Positions 25,396 to 32,835 of a stretch of 32,911 nt of DNA are shown piece after piece. Each line of letters starts with the position of its first letter. Within the stretch, counting starts at the first letter, position 1. The position numbers and the translations under genes are program-made. The stretch comes from Thalassolituus maritimus (lineage in GTDB: Bacteria; Pseudomonadota; Gammaproteobacteria; Pseudomonadales; Oceanobacteraceae), in the NCBI GenBank assembly GCA_913019975.1, contig CAJWBH010000027.1:1-32911 (forward strand), in the 5' to 3' direction. The notes under the pieces are model-generated. The model saw nothing but the letters and a program-made list of their open reading frames with translations. It was not told the DNA's origin and made no database searches.

Positions 25396-26193
25396 TCAGG
25401 ACAGGCCCTTAAGGCCGTAAGTTGTGTTTTTGAGCCAGTCTGCGAGTTCTTCATCTGATAATGGCGTAACCTGTTCAGGCAGAATGGGGTCACCAATCAC
25501 CATCCGGATGGTTTTATTCTGCTTCTTAAGAAACTCAGCAGGAATCCGCAACGTACGGATCAGCGGATGTACCTTGCCGAGCAGGTGAAAGCTCAGGCTG
25601 TTCTGGCTATCAAAATAGATGGGGATGACCGGAACATCCGCGCGCTTAATAAGCCGCATACTGGAGAGTGACCAGCTTTTGTCTTTGATACCCGACTGAC
25701 CTTTGTACCAGGTGGATACTTCTCCAGCCGGGAATAACCCCAGGCCCAGCCCTTTGCTCAACTGATCTAATGACTTCTGTGTACCCCCCATCGCCTTTGG
25801 GCCACTGTTCTCGAATGGATTCACTGTGATAAACAGATCGGAGAAGGGCTCAAAGTAGGCCAGCAGGAAGTTCGCAATGACCCGGTACTCGGGGCGTATA
25901 CGGCCGATAATCAAAAGCAGAATGATGCCGTCCAGGAATCCGAAGGGATGATTCGACACCGTAATAAAAGGGCCGCTTTTGGGAATAACCTGAGCTAATC
26001 GTTCGACATCGTAATCTAACTGGATGTTCTGATCTTTCAGTGCGTCTTCAATAAGATCAATGCCATGCTGGCGATCAACACGGTCATAGATTTTCGTCAG
26101 CTGAGGAATTTTTAATAATCTGAGTACAATGTCAGCCTGCCATTCAGCGAGGCCTGACGCCTTTATCAATCCTTCCCGATCAATCAGGGGCAT
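25396..26193 (-). CDS. PlsC-like 1-acyl-glycerophosphate/lysophospholipid acyltransferase family protein
   Basis: This 265-residue protein has the LPLAT motifs: SNHPFGFLDGIILL (catalytic His, with the acidic residue five positions on as in the hemolysin-like subgroup), a central NPFENSG stretch, LFPAGEVSTW (motif III, FPxGxxS) and VPVIPIYFDS (motif IV). It should transfer an acyl chain to a lysophospholipid or an amino-acid lipid at the membrane; the acceptor cannot be told. I start at the ATG at 26193 (MPLIDREG); the open frame extends 20 codons further to a TTG but that part is Cys/Leu-rich and unlike the family. It is divergent from the flavoprotein gene with about 75 nt between. Confidence 0.85.
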   Translation of the reverse strand: MPLIDREGLIKASGLAEWQADIVLRLLKIPQLTKIYDRVDRQHGIDLIEDALKDQNIQLDYDVERLAQVIPKSGPFITVSNHPFGFLDGIILLLIIGRIRPEYRVIANFLLAYFEPFSDLFITVNPFENSGPKAMGGTQKSLDQLSKGLGLGLFPAGEVSTWYKGQSGIKDKSWSLSSMRLIKRADVPVIPIYFDSQNSLSFHLLGKVHPLIRTLRIPAEFLKKQNKTIRMVIGDPILPEQVTPLSDEELADWLKNTTYGLKGLS

Positions 26194-26267
26194 ATCAGCA
26201 GTCCAGTCAGTCACGAAACGCTGGCATAATAACAGCCGCAAACAGCAGGGCAATAGCAGGAATAAGA

Positions 26268-27461
26268 ATGTCGACGACCACAGATGTCATCATTATTGGT
26301 GCCGGAGCAGCAGGTTTATTCTGTGCTGCACGCACCGCCGCCGAAGGGCGCACGGTCACAGTACTGGACCACGCCAACAAGGCGGGTAAGAAAATTCTGA
26401 TGTCGGGTGGGGGGCGTTGCAACTTCACTAACTACTACATCGAACCCGCCTGTTATCTCAGCCAGAATCCACATTTCTGTAAGTCAGCACTCTCCCGGTA
26501 TACACAGTGGGACTTTATCGATCTGGTCAGTCAGTACGGTATTCCGTTCCATGAGAAGAAAGACGGGCAGTTGTTTTGTGATAACAAATCCTCGGACATT
26601 CTTGAAATGTTGCTTGAAGAGTGCCGTCGGGCAGGGGCTGAAGTACAGCTGAATACCTCGGTAGAGGAAGTCAGTAAGCGTGATACAGGCTTCACCCTGA
26701 AAACCTCGGCCGGTGATTATTCGTGTCGTTCGCTGGTGGTTGCAACAGGGGGGCCGTCGATACCGACTCTGGGGGCCACGGGCTTTGGTTATGATCTTGC
26801 CCGTCAATTCGGACATCAGGTGTTTGCGCCGCGCGCCGCACTGGTGCCATTTACCATTACAGATCAGTTGAGCACTTTGTGTAAAGCGCTCTCGGGTACC
26901 GCCTTACCAGCGTCTGTAACCTGTGGTGATCAGGTGTTTAATGACGACTTACTCTTTACACACCGGGGCTTGAGTGGCCCGGCGATCCTGCAGATTTCTT
27001 CATACTGGACTCAGGGAGACACGGTTGAAATCAACCTTCTGCCGGGGATCGACCTGACTGAAGCCTTCAAAGAGGCTCAGCAACAGAAAGGTAAAACCCA
27101 TCTCAAGACCTGGCTGGCGAGCCTGACAACACAGAAGTTTGCCGAACAATGGCTTGCCCATCACCAGTTTGAAGACCGCTTTCTCGCTGAAACGGGTAAG
27201 AAGACCATCAAGGCGCTGGCTGAGTCCCTGCATCAGTGGCGTGTCAGACCGGCGGGCACTGAGGGTTACCGGACCGCAGAAGTTGCGATTGGTGGCGTCG
27301 ACACGACCGAGCTTTCGTCGCAGACGATGGAGTCCCGTAAGGTGCCGGGCTTGTTCTTTATCGGTGAGGTTGTTGACGTAACCGGTCACCTTGGTGGTTT
27401 TAACTTTCAGTGGGCCTGGGCCAGCGCTGCAGCCGCAGCGGAGGCTCTGGCTGCCGGGTAG
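26268..27461 (+). CDS. NAD(P)/FAD-dependent oxidoreductase, BaiN/HI0933 (YhiN) family
   Basis: This 397-residue flavoprotein has the N-terminal dinucleotide fold VIIIGAGAAGLFCAARTAAEG, the family signature NKAGKKILMSGGGRCNFTN, a second VATGGPSIPTLGATGFGYD segment and the C-terminal FIGEVVDVTGHLGGFNFQWAWASA, which closes the FAD site. Length and motif order fit the HI0933/BaiN group exactly. Members are flavin reductases of uncertain substrate in most bacteria, so the physiological reaction here is unknown. AGGAAT precedes the ATG. A dyad (CCAGAATG 27463-27470 / CATTCTGG 27489-27496) lies just after the stop. Confidence 0.93.
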   Translation: MSTTTDVIIIGAGAAGLFCAARTAAEGRTVTVLDHANKAGKKILMSGGGRCNFTNYYIEPACYLSQNPHFCKSALSRYTQWDFIDLVSQYGIPFHEKKDGQLFCDNKSSDILEMLLEECRRAGAEVQLNTSVEEVSKRDTGFTLKTSAGDYSCRSLVVATGGPSIPTLGATGFGYDLARQFGHQVFAPRAALVPFTITDQLSTLCKALSGTALPASVTCGDQVFNDDLLFTHRGLSGPAILQISSYWTQGDTVEINLLPGIDLTEAFKEAQQQKGKTHLKTWLASLTTQKFAEQWLAHHQFEDRFLAETGKKTIKALAESLHQWRVRPAGTEGYRTAEVAIGGVDTTELSSQTMESRKVPGLFFIGEVVDVTGHLGGFNFQWAWASAAAAAEALAAG

Positions 27462-27462
27462 A

Positions 27463-27496
27463 CCAGAATGCCAACCTGCCTAATGTGACATTCTGG
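27463..27496 (+). terminator. Hairpin after the flavoprotein gene
   Basis: CCAGAATG (27463-27470) and CATTCTGG (27489-27496) form an 8-bp stem with an 18-nt loop starting 2 nt after the stop codon. It has no T run, so it may protect the 3' end rather than terminate. Confidence 0.4.
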
Positions 27497-27501
27497 ATAT
27501 G

Positions 27502-27556
27502 GCCTTACGGGAATATTACGTAAGGTTCAGGCATGCATCACAGCTTTGTCTAGACT
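27502..27556 (+). promoter_or_regulatory. Upstream region of the NO-signalling operon with dyad
   Basis: CCTTACG (27502-27508) and CGTAAGG (27518-27524) form an interrupted palindrome around GGAATATTA. About 27 nt further on is TAGACT (27551-27556), a possible -10, with no good -35. The dyad is suitably placed to be an operator for the response regulator/H-NOX/kinase operon. This is inference from position and symmetry. Confidence 0.35.
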
Positions 27557-27587
27557 GAAATCAGTTCCCCTTGCTCGGAGTGATTTC

Positions 27588-28946
27588 ATGGCGTTTGCAG
27601 ATGCAGCAGACCAGGACAATGAGAAGCCCGTGAAACCCGTTATTCTTCTGGTTGATGACGAGGAAAATATTCTCAAATCCCTGACACGCTCTCTGGGTCG
27701 GCTGGATGTCGATATCACTACGGCGTCATCTGTCAGTGATGCACTCTACATACTCGAAAATACCGATGTCGATCTCGTCATCAGCGACATGCGTATGCCC
27801 GGTGCCGATGGCGCTGAGTTGCTTAAAACCGTTGCTGATCGGTCCCCGGATACGCTGCGATTCCTGCTCACTGGTCATTCCGACATGGAGTCTACGATAC
27901 GCGCAATCAACGAAGGGCAGATTCATCAGTACCTGACCAAACCCTGGGACGATAACAAGCTTCGGGCTTTGATCGAAGAAAGCCTGCACACTCGCCTGCT
28001 TGAGGCAAGAAATCAGCGTCTCCAGACAGAACTTGTGAGCAAAAATCAGGAGCTGGAAGAACTTAACAGTTCGCTCGAGAAGCGAGTAACGGAACGAACA
28101 GAGGAGCTTCGCCTCAACGCCAGACTACTCGAGCACGCTTTCGACGATCTTCAGAAAAGCTACGGCCATGTGCTTCGTCTTGCTTCCAGCCTCGGTGCCT
28201 TGCGTGAGCCCGGCGCCGCTGCAGCAGCAGAGTTGCGCTCTTCCATGGCCGAGTCACTCGCAGAAGCACTAGGTTTTGCAGATTCAGACATCCGTGAAAT
28301 CCGTGACGCATCCTTACTTGCGGATCTTGGCAATATAGGTTTGCCGGATGAGTTGTTGAATAAGCCGCTGGTGGAGTTCGACGGTGCCGATATGCAGCAG
28401 TACGCGCAGGTGCCGGTACTCGCTGAAGCCGCTTTAATGGGTATTCCGGGGATGCGTCATAGCGCCGCTATGTTGAGAAGTCAGTTTGAGCGGTTTGACG
28501 GTTCCGGATACCCCGATCATCTTTCCGGGTCTTCCATACCTGCGGGTGCACGCATTATAGCGATAGTAAGAGACTACACTGATCTTATCCGTGGGCGTTT
28601 CACCGGCGAAGAAATAGAGCCACAGCAAGCAAAAGCTGAGTTGGTTCGCCAGAGCAATATGAGATACGACCCGGCCATACTGAATATCTTTTGTGAGGAA
28701 TGCGGTGCCTTCGACACCGAAAACCTTTCTGAGGACGCCTCTTATCTGGGGACAGATGAACTGGAAGCGGGAATGGTGTTAGCTCAGGACCTTTATAGTG
28801 AGAAAGGCATGATTCTGTTACGTAAAGGGCACGCTCTCACCAGTGAGCTGATCAGTCGTTTGAGTCACTTGCAGAACTGGTCGGGAAGAACACTGGATGT
28901 GGCGGTTGAAAAGCAAACCGATATAACCAAAGAGATAGGAGGGTGA
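27588..28946 (+). CDS. Response regulator with degenerate HD-GYP domain (HnoD-like)
   Basis: This protein has 452 residues from the ATG at 27588 (GGAG upstream; a TTG further 5' is rejected). An N-terminal receiver domain (about 17-135) has the acidic pair DDEE, phospho-acceptor Asp67 in ISDMRMPG, Thr95 and Lys118. A coiled coil (about 140-185) follows. The C-terminal part keeps the HD-GYP outline, including FDGSGYP and the D-LEAGMVLAQDL tail. The metal-binding HD is replaced by ADLGN (near 245) and the HHE before the GYP loop is replaced by RSQFE, so cyclic-di-GMP hydrolysis is not expected. This resembles HnoD of Shewanella/Pseudoalteromonas H-NOX networks, where a degenerate HD-GYP protein modulates a real phosphodiesterase. 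The H-NOX gene starts 1 nt after the stop. Confidence 0.85.
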   Translation: MAFADAADQDNEKPVKPVILLVDDEENILKSLTRSLGRLDVDITTASSVSDALYILENTDVDLVISDMRMPGADGAELLKTVADRSPDTLRFLLTGHSDMESTIRAINEGQIHQYLTKPWDDNKLRALIEESLHTRLLEARNQRLQTELVSKNQELEELNSSLEKRVTERTEELRLNARLLEHAFDDLQKSYGHVLRLASSLGALREPGAAAAAELRSSMAESLAEALGFADSDIREIRDASLLADLGNIGLPDELLNKPLVEFDGADMQQYAQVPVLAEAALMGIPGMRHSAAMLRSQFERFDGSGYPDHLSGSSIPAGARIIAIVRDYTDLIRGRFTGEEIEPQQAKAELVRQSNMRYDPAILNIFCEECGAFDTENLSEDASYLGTDELEAGMVLAQDLYSEKGMILLRKGHALTSELISRLSHLQNWSGRTLDVAVEKQTDITKEIGG

Positions 28947-28947
28947 T

Positions 28948-29496
28948 ATGAAAGGGGTAGTGTTCGACATCCTCAGAGACATGATTGAAGAAAAATTCGG
29001 CCTTGAAGGCTGGAACCAGCTCCTCGAGAAAGCGGGGTCACACGGCATGTACCTGTCGTCGGAAAGCTACGACGACAGTGAAATGGTTGCTTTGTTGGGT
29101 GCAGCTTCTGAAATGACGGGCCACGATATCCCCACCTTGCTTCGGACGTTTGGTGAATTCATGGTTACCGAATTCTATGGTCGCTTCCCGGTTTTTTTCG
29201 AGAACAGTGACGGCCTGATCGATTTTCTGAAGTCTGTCGACCAGATCGTACATGGTGAAGTACTTAAGTTTTATCCGGATGCAAACCTGCCGTCTTTTTC
29301 TTACGAAGAGGAGGGGGGGCATACGCTGACGATGATCTATAAGTCGCAACGCAAGTTATGTCATCTTGCTGAAGGCCTGATCAGTGGTTCTGCTAAGCAT
29401 TTCAAAGAGCAGGTGAGTGTCCAGCAACCACAATGTATGCACCACGGAGATGAAACCTGCCATATTGTGATAACTGTTGGGGGGCCAGATGACTGA
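28948..29496 (+). CDS. hnoX: H-NOX haem nitric-oxide sensor protein
   Basis: This 182-residue stand-alone H-NOX domain begins MKGVVFDILRDMIEEKFGLE. The proximal haem ligand is His102 (IVHGEVLKFYP) and the haem-propionate motif YxSxR is intact at Tyr131, Ser133, Arg135. The distal pocket shows no obvious Tyr of the O2-binding type, so it should bind NO selectively; that is inference. C-terminal Cys138, Cys163 and Cys171 fall where zinc-binding cysteines occur in Vibrio/Shewanella H-NOX, but the fourth is not obvious (Gln160, with His165/166 nearby). A strong AGGAGG precedes the ATG. The gene overlaps the kinase by 8 nt, the usual partner whose autophosphorylation NO-bound H-NOX inhibits. Confidence 0.93.
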   Translation: MKGVVFDILRDMIEEKFGLEGWNQLLEKAGSHGMYLSSESYDDSEMVALLGAASEMTGHDIPTLLRTFGEFMVTEFYGRFPVFFENSDGLIDFLKSVDQIVHGEVLKFYPDANLPSFSYEEEGGHTLTMIYKSQRKLCHLAEGLISGSAKHFKEQVSVQQPQCMHHGDETCHIVITVGGPDD

Positions 29497-30424
29497 AGAC
29501 TATCGTGCGGCTTACCTGAGGGAGAAAACGTTGCGGAAGCAGGCAGAGCAGATGCTCGAGGATAAATCCCGGGAGCTCTACGACTCATTCCGTAAGTTAC
29601 AGCAAGCTCATGACAGTATGCAGGAGAACCAGAAAGCACTTCTGCATAATGAAAAAATGGCGTCTCTGGGTGTTCTCTCTGCTGGCGTTGCGCATGAAAT
29701 CAACAACCCGATCGGCTTTATCTACAGTAACTTCTGCACCATGTCGGAAGGAATGTCAGATATTCAGACGTTTGTATTCACCATGGACAAGCTGGTTAAC
29801 AGCGACGCCGATGGAGAAAAGATACGCGAGGCGTGGCGGGAAGGCCTGACGCGGTACGACGTAGAGTATCTGCTGATGGACTTCGAGAGTCTTACCTCCG
29901 AAACCATCGAAGGCCTTGAACGCGTCAAGCAGATCGTCGCGGATCTTAAATCCTTCACCCGGGAAGACAGCGGTGAGATGGACCTGGTCGACATCAATGA
30001 GTGTGTGCGCGGCGCTGTAAACATACTCAGCAACCAGACCAAATACCATGCGCAGGTACACGTCGACTACGGCGAGCTACCCAAAGTGAAGGGCTATTTC
30101 GGAAAGTTAAACCAGGTGTTCACCAACATGATCGCTAATGCGAATCAGGCTGTTGACGAGAACGGCGACATTCACATATCCACAACCTACAACAACGGTT
30201 ACATTGAGATCCGTTTCCAGGACAACGGCCACGGCATCAGTAAAGAGCATCTCAATCTGCTCTTTACGCCTTTCTTCACCACGAAACCTGTCGGAGAGGG
30301 TACAGGGCTCGGGCTGTCACTTTCCCACGGATTCATTGAGGAACATAACGGACGCATTACCGTTGAAAGTGAGATCGGAGAAGGCACAACTTTCACGATT
30401 TTCCTGCCTCCCGCAGACGACTGA
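29489..30424 (+). CDS. hnoK: H-NOX-associated sensor histidine kinase (HnoK-like)
   Basis: This 311-residue soluble histidine kinase begins with an N-terminal coiled coil (about 10-55) and has no membrane segment. The H-box LSAGVAHEINNPIGF has His69 as the phosphorylation site. The ATPase domain has an N-box (VFTNMIANANQAVDE), DNGHGI (G1), GEGTGLGLSLSHGFIEEHNG (G2) and the final GTTFTIFLP. The start is the ATG at 29489, overlapping the H-NOX stop by 8 nt; an in-frame TTG 12 nt upstream is less likely. By analogy with HnoK it would phosphorylate the upstream response regulator at Asp67 when NO is absent. There is no receiver domain and no terminator is obvious after the stop. Confidence 0.92.
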   Translation: MTEDYRAAYLREKTLRKQAEQMLEDKSRELYDSFRKLQQAHDSMQENQKALLHNEKMASLGVLSAGVAHEINNPIGFIYSNFCTMSEGMSDIQTFVFTMDKLVNSDADGEKIREAWREGLTRYDVEYLLMDFESLTSETIEGLERVKQIVADLKSFTREDSGEMDLVDINECVRGAVNILSNQTKYHAQVHVDYGELPKVKGYFGKLNQVFTNMIANANQAVDENGDIHISTTYNNGYIEIRFQDNGHGISKEHLNLLFTPFFTTKPVGEGTGLGLSLSHGFIEEHNGRITVESEIGEGTTFTIFLPPADD

Positions 30425-30452
30425 ACTCCCTTTTATGCCCATTCATTGAGGA

Positions 30453-30474
30453 AATAGTACATATAGATACTATT
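30453..30474. promoter_or_regulatory. Inverted repeat upstream of aceA (operator candidate)
   Basis: AATAGTA (30453-30459) and TACTATT (30468-30474) are a perfect 7-bp dyad with an 8-nt spacer, about 110 nt before the aceA start. TACTAT recurs at 30501-30506 and could be the -10. Glyoxylate genes are usually regulated by carbon source, so an operator here is plausible. The regulator is not identified. Confidence 0.4.
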
Positions 30475-30584
30475 GATTTTAATTATGGGATCTAAAGCAC
30501 TACTATTCGCTCTGTCAGAAGTCGCGGATCAGCAATTTCGCTGCTCCGTGAAACTTTTCAACCCACTCTTTTAAGGACTGACTT

Positions 30585-32180
30585 ATGTCAACTTATCAAG
30601 AAGACATCAAAGCGGTAGCAGCGCTGAAAGAAGCAGCTGGTAGCCCATGGGATGCTATCGACCCAGAATCAGCAGCACGCATGCGCGCTCAGAACAAATT
30701 CCAAACTGGTCTGGACATCGCTCGTTACACTGCCAAGATCATGCGCGAAGACATGGCAGAGTTCGACAAAGACAAGACTAAGTACACTCAGTCTCTGGGT
30801 TGCTGGCACGGTTTTGTAGGTCAGCAGAAGCTGATCTCTATCAAGAAGCACTTCGGTTCTACTAAGCGTCGTTACCTCTACCTGTCTGGTTGGATGGTTG
30901 CAGCTCTGCGTTCTGAGTTCGGTCCTCTGCCTGACCAGTCTATGCACGAGAAAACTGCTGTAGCGTCACTGGTTAACGAACTGTACACCTTCCTGCGTCA
31001 GGCTGACGCTCGTGAACTGGGTGGTCTGTTCCGTGCCCTGGACGCAGCTCGCGAAGCTGGTGATTCTGCTAAAGAAGCAGAAATCCAGGGTCAGATTGAC
31101 AACTACGAGACTCACATCGTACCAATCATTGCTGACATCGACGCTGGTTTCGGTAACGCTGAAGCGACTTACCTGATGGCTAAGCAGATGATCGAAGCGG
31201 GTGCTTGCTGCCTGCAGATCGAAAACCAGGTTGCTGACGAGAAGCAGTGCGGTCACCAGGACGGTAAAGTGACCGTTCCACACGCTGACTTCCACGCTAA
31301 GCTGCGCGCTCTGCGTTACGCATTCCTTGAGCTGGGCGTTGACGACGGTGTTATCGTTGCACGTACTGACTCTGAAGGTGCTGGCCTGACTAAAGAAATC
31401 GCTGTTGTTCGTGAGAAAGGCGATCAGGGTGACGTTTACAACTCATTCCTGGACGTTGAAGAAGTTAACGTTGAAGACGTTAAGAACGGCGACGTACTGC
31501 TGAACCGTGACGGCAAGCTGGTTCGTCCTAAGCGTCTGCCTTCTGGTCTGTACCAGTTCCGTCAGGGCACTGGCCACGAGCGTTGCGTATTCGACTGTAT
31601 CGAAGCTATCAACGCTGGTGCTGACCTGCTGTGGATCGAAACTGCAGTACCTACAGTACACGAAATCAAAGGCATGATGGACGAAGTACGTAAAGTACAC
31701 CCAGATGCGAAACTGGTTTACAACAACTCTCCATCATTCAACTGGACTCTGAACTTCCGTCAGCAGACCTACGATGCATGGGAAGCTGAAGGTAAAGACG
31801 TTTCTGCATACGATCGTAACAATCTGATGTCTGCTGAATACGACGATTCTGAGCTGTCTGCTGCTGCTGACGCTCGCGTTAAGACCTTCCAGGCGGATAC
31901 TTCTCGCGAAGCGAACGTATTCCACCACCTGATCACTCTGCCTACTTACCACACGACTGCACTGTCTGTGGACAACCTGGCTAAAGAGTACTTCGGTGAG
32001 CAGGGCATGCTGGGTTATGTTGAAGGCGTACAGCGTAAAGAGATCCGTCAAGGCATCGCTTGCGTTAAGCACCAGAACATGGCTGGCTCTGACATGGGCG
32101 ACGACCACAAAGAATACTTTGCTGGTGAGAACGCTCTGAAAGCCGGTGGTGCTAAGAACACTTCTAACCAGTTCTCTTAA
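30585..32180 (+). CDS. aceA: Isocitrate lyase
   Basis: This 531-residue enzyme splits isocitrate into glyoxylate and succinate, the first glyoxylate-shunt step needed for growth on acetate, fatty acids or alkanes. The length is that of the Pseudomonas-type isocitrate lyase, longer than E. coli AceA. The catalytic loop reads KQCGH in QVADEKQCGHQDGKV, the form of the KKCGH motif. PIIADIDAGFGNAEATY binds the Mg2+/substrate, and the WIETAVPT and YNNSPSFNWT blocks are present. Codon use is as biased as in rpsB/tsf, so expression is high. AAGGAC precedes the ATG. It is monocistronic with a strong terminator; the last 27 codons are duplicated downstream in decayed form. Confidence 0.98.
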   Translation: MSTYQEDIKAVAALKEAAGSPWDAIDPESAARMRAQNKFQTGLDIARYTAKIMREDMAEFDKDKTKYTQSLGCWHGFVGQQKLISIKKHFGSTKRRYLYLSGWMVAALRSEFGPLPDQSMHEKTAVASLVNELYTFLRQADARELGGLFRALDAAREAGDSAKEAEIQGQIDNYETHIVPIIADIDAGFGNAEATYLMAKQMIEAGACCLQIENQVADEKQCGHQDGKVTVPHADFHAKLRALRYAFLELGVDDGVIVARTDSEGAGLTKEIAVVREKGDQGDVYNSFLDVEEVNVEDVKNGDVLLNRDGKLVRPKRLPSGLYQFRQGTGHERCVFDCIEAINAGADLLWIETAVPTVHEIKGMMDEVRKVHPDAKLVYNNSPSFNWTLNFRQQTYDAWEAEGKDVSAYDRNNLMSAEYDDSELSAAADARVKTFQADTSREANVFHHLITLPTYHTTALSVDNLAKEYFGEQGMLGYVEGVQRKEIRQGIACVKHQNMAGSDMGDDHKEYFAGENALKAGGAKNTSNQFS

Positions 32181-32203
32181 GATCTGATTAGTTGTTCTTG
32201 AAG

Positions 32204-32228
32204 AAGCGGCCTACGGGCCGCTTTTTTT
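32204..32228 (+). terminator. aceA intrinsic terminator
   Basis: AAGCGGCC (32204-32211) pairs with GGCCGCTT (32216-32223) around a TACG tetraloop and continues into a T run to 32228. It starts 24 nt after the aceA stop. Confidence 0.95.
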
Positions 32229-32269
32229 GTGCCTGTCTCTTTTTGAGATGCAAAGAATGTCTTTGCGGT

Positions 32270-32413
32270 CGACGACCACAAAGCCATTTAAGAAAAGCGT
32301 TGCTGGTGAGAACGCTGAGAGCCGAGGTGTAACAACACTTCTAACCAGTTCTCTTAAGATCTGATTAGTTGTTCTTAAAGAAGCGGCCTACGGGCTGCAT
32401 TTTTTGTGCCTGA
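32270..32413 (+). pseudogene. Decayed tandem duplicate of aceA 3' end plus terminator
   Basis: The original 32099-32235 (last 27 aceA codons, stop, spacer and terminator) recurs here about 171 nt downstream. Matching blocks include CGACGACCACAAAG, TTGCTGGTGAGAACGCT, and a long run from ACACTTCTAACC through GTTGTTCTT just before the hairpin. Small insertions and deletions around 32284-32330 destroy the reading frame, while the part after the stop is almost unchanged. The copy keeps a working-looking terminator stem (AAGCGGCC-TACG-GGCTGCAT, followed by T). There is no start codon; it is a relic of a local duplication, not a gene. Confidence 0.9.
32379..32405 (+). terminator. Second (duplicated) terminator downstream of aceA
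   Basis: This is a copy of the aceA terminator in which one G-C pair has become a G-T wobble and one pair near the base is lost; the TACG loop and T run remain. It would act as a backup terminator. Confidence 0.7.
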
Positions 32414-32436
32414 GATTTATTGGTCTTCGACCTGTT

Positions 32437-32835
32437 GTAGGAGCTCAACGCGAAGCTTGAGCGATTCTGTAAGAGGGGAGCTTCTCCCCGACAATCGCGC
32501 ATAGCCAGTCAAGCTGCCTGAAGCGCTCCTACGAGTTGACCAGCGGACCTGTAGGAGCTCAACGCGAAGCTTGAGCGATTCTGTAGGAGGGGAGTATCTC
32601 CCCGACAATCGCGCATAGCCAGGCAAGCTGCCTGAAGCGCTCCTACGAGTTAACCTGCCGACCTGTAGGAGCTCAACGCGAAGCTTGAGCGATTCTGTAG
32701 GAGGGGAGTATCTCCCCGACAATCGCGCATAGCCAGGCAAGCTGCCTGAAGCGCTCCTACGAGTTAACCTGCCGACCTGTAGGAGCTCAACGCGAAGCTT
32801 GAGCGATTCTGTAGGAGGGAAGCTTCTTCCCGACA
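32437..32835. repeat. Four-copy 114-bp tandem array of GTAGGAG palindromic repeats
   Basis: Units begin at 32437, 32551, 32665 and 32779, exactly 114 nt apart; the fourth is cut off at about 32835. Units 2 and 3 are essentially identical and unit 1 differs at a few positions. Each unit is closed by GTAGGAGC / GCTCCTAC and holds three internal hairpins: CTCAA/TTGAG, GCGATT/AATCGC enclosing GGGGAG/CTCCCC, and CAGGCA/TGCCTG. The linker between units is GAGTTAACCTGCCGACC or similar. The family also occurs, inverted, at 456-655. No spacers are present. It looks like a REP/BIME-type element, with no transposase in the window. Confidence 0.93.

Noticed and set aside
26194-26253. 20-residue extension of the acyltransferase from a TTG
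   Set aside because: The extra residues are Cys/Leu-rich and unlike the family. The ATG at 26193 gives a normal N-terminus.
32437-32835. CRISPR array
   Set aside because: The unit is 114 nt and repeated head to tail without unique spacers, and no cas genes are present.
32437-32835. Integron attC array
   Set aside because: Units are palindromic and carry GTTAAC in the linker, but the core sites do not match GTTRRRY/RYYYAAC, there are no cassettes between units and no integrase.
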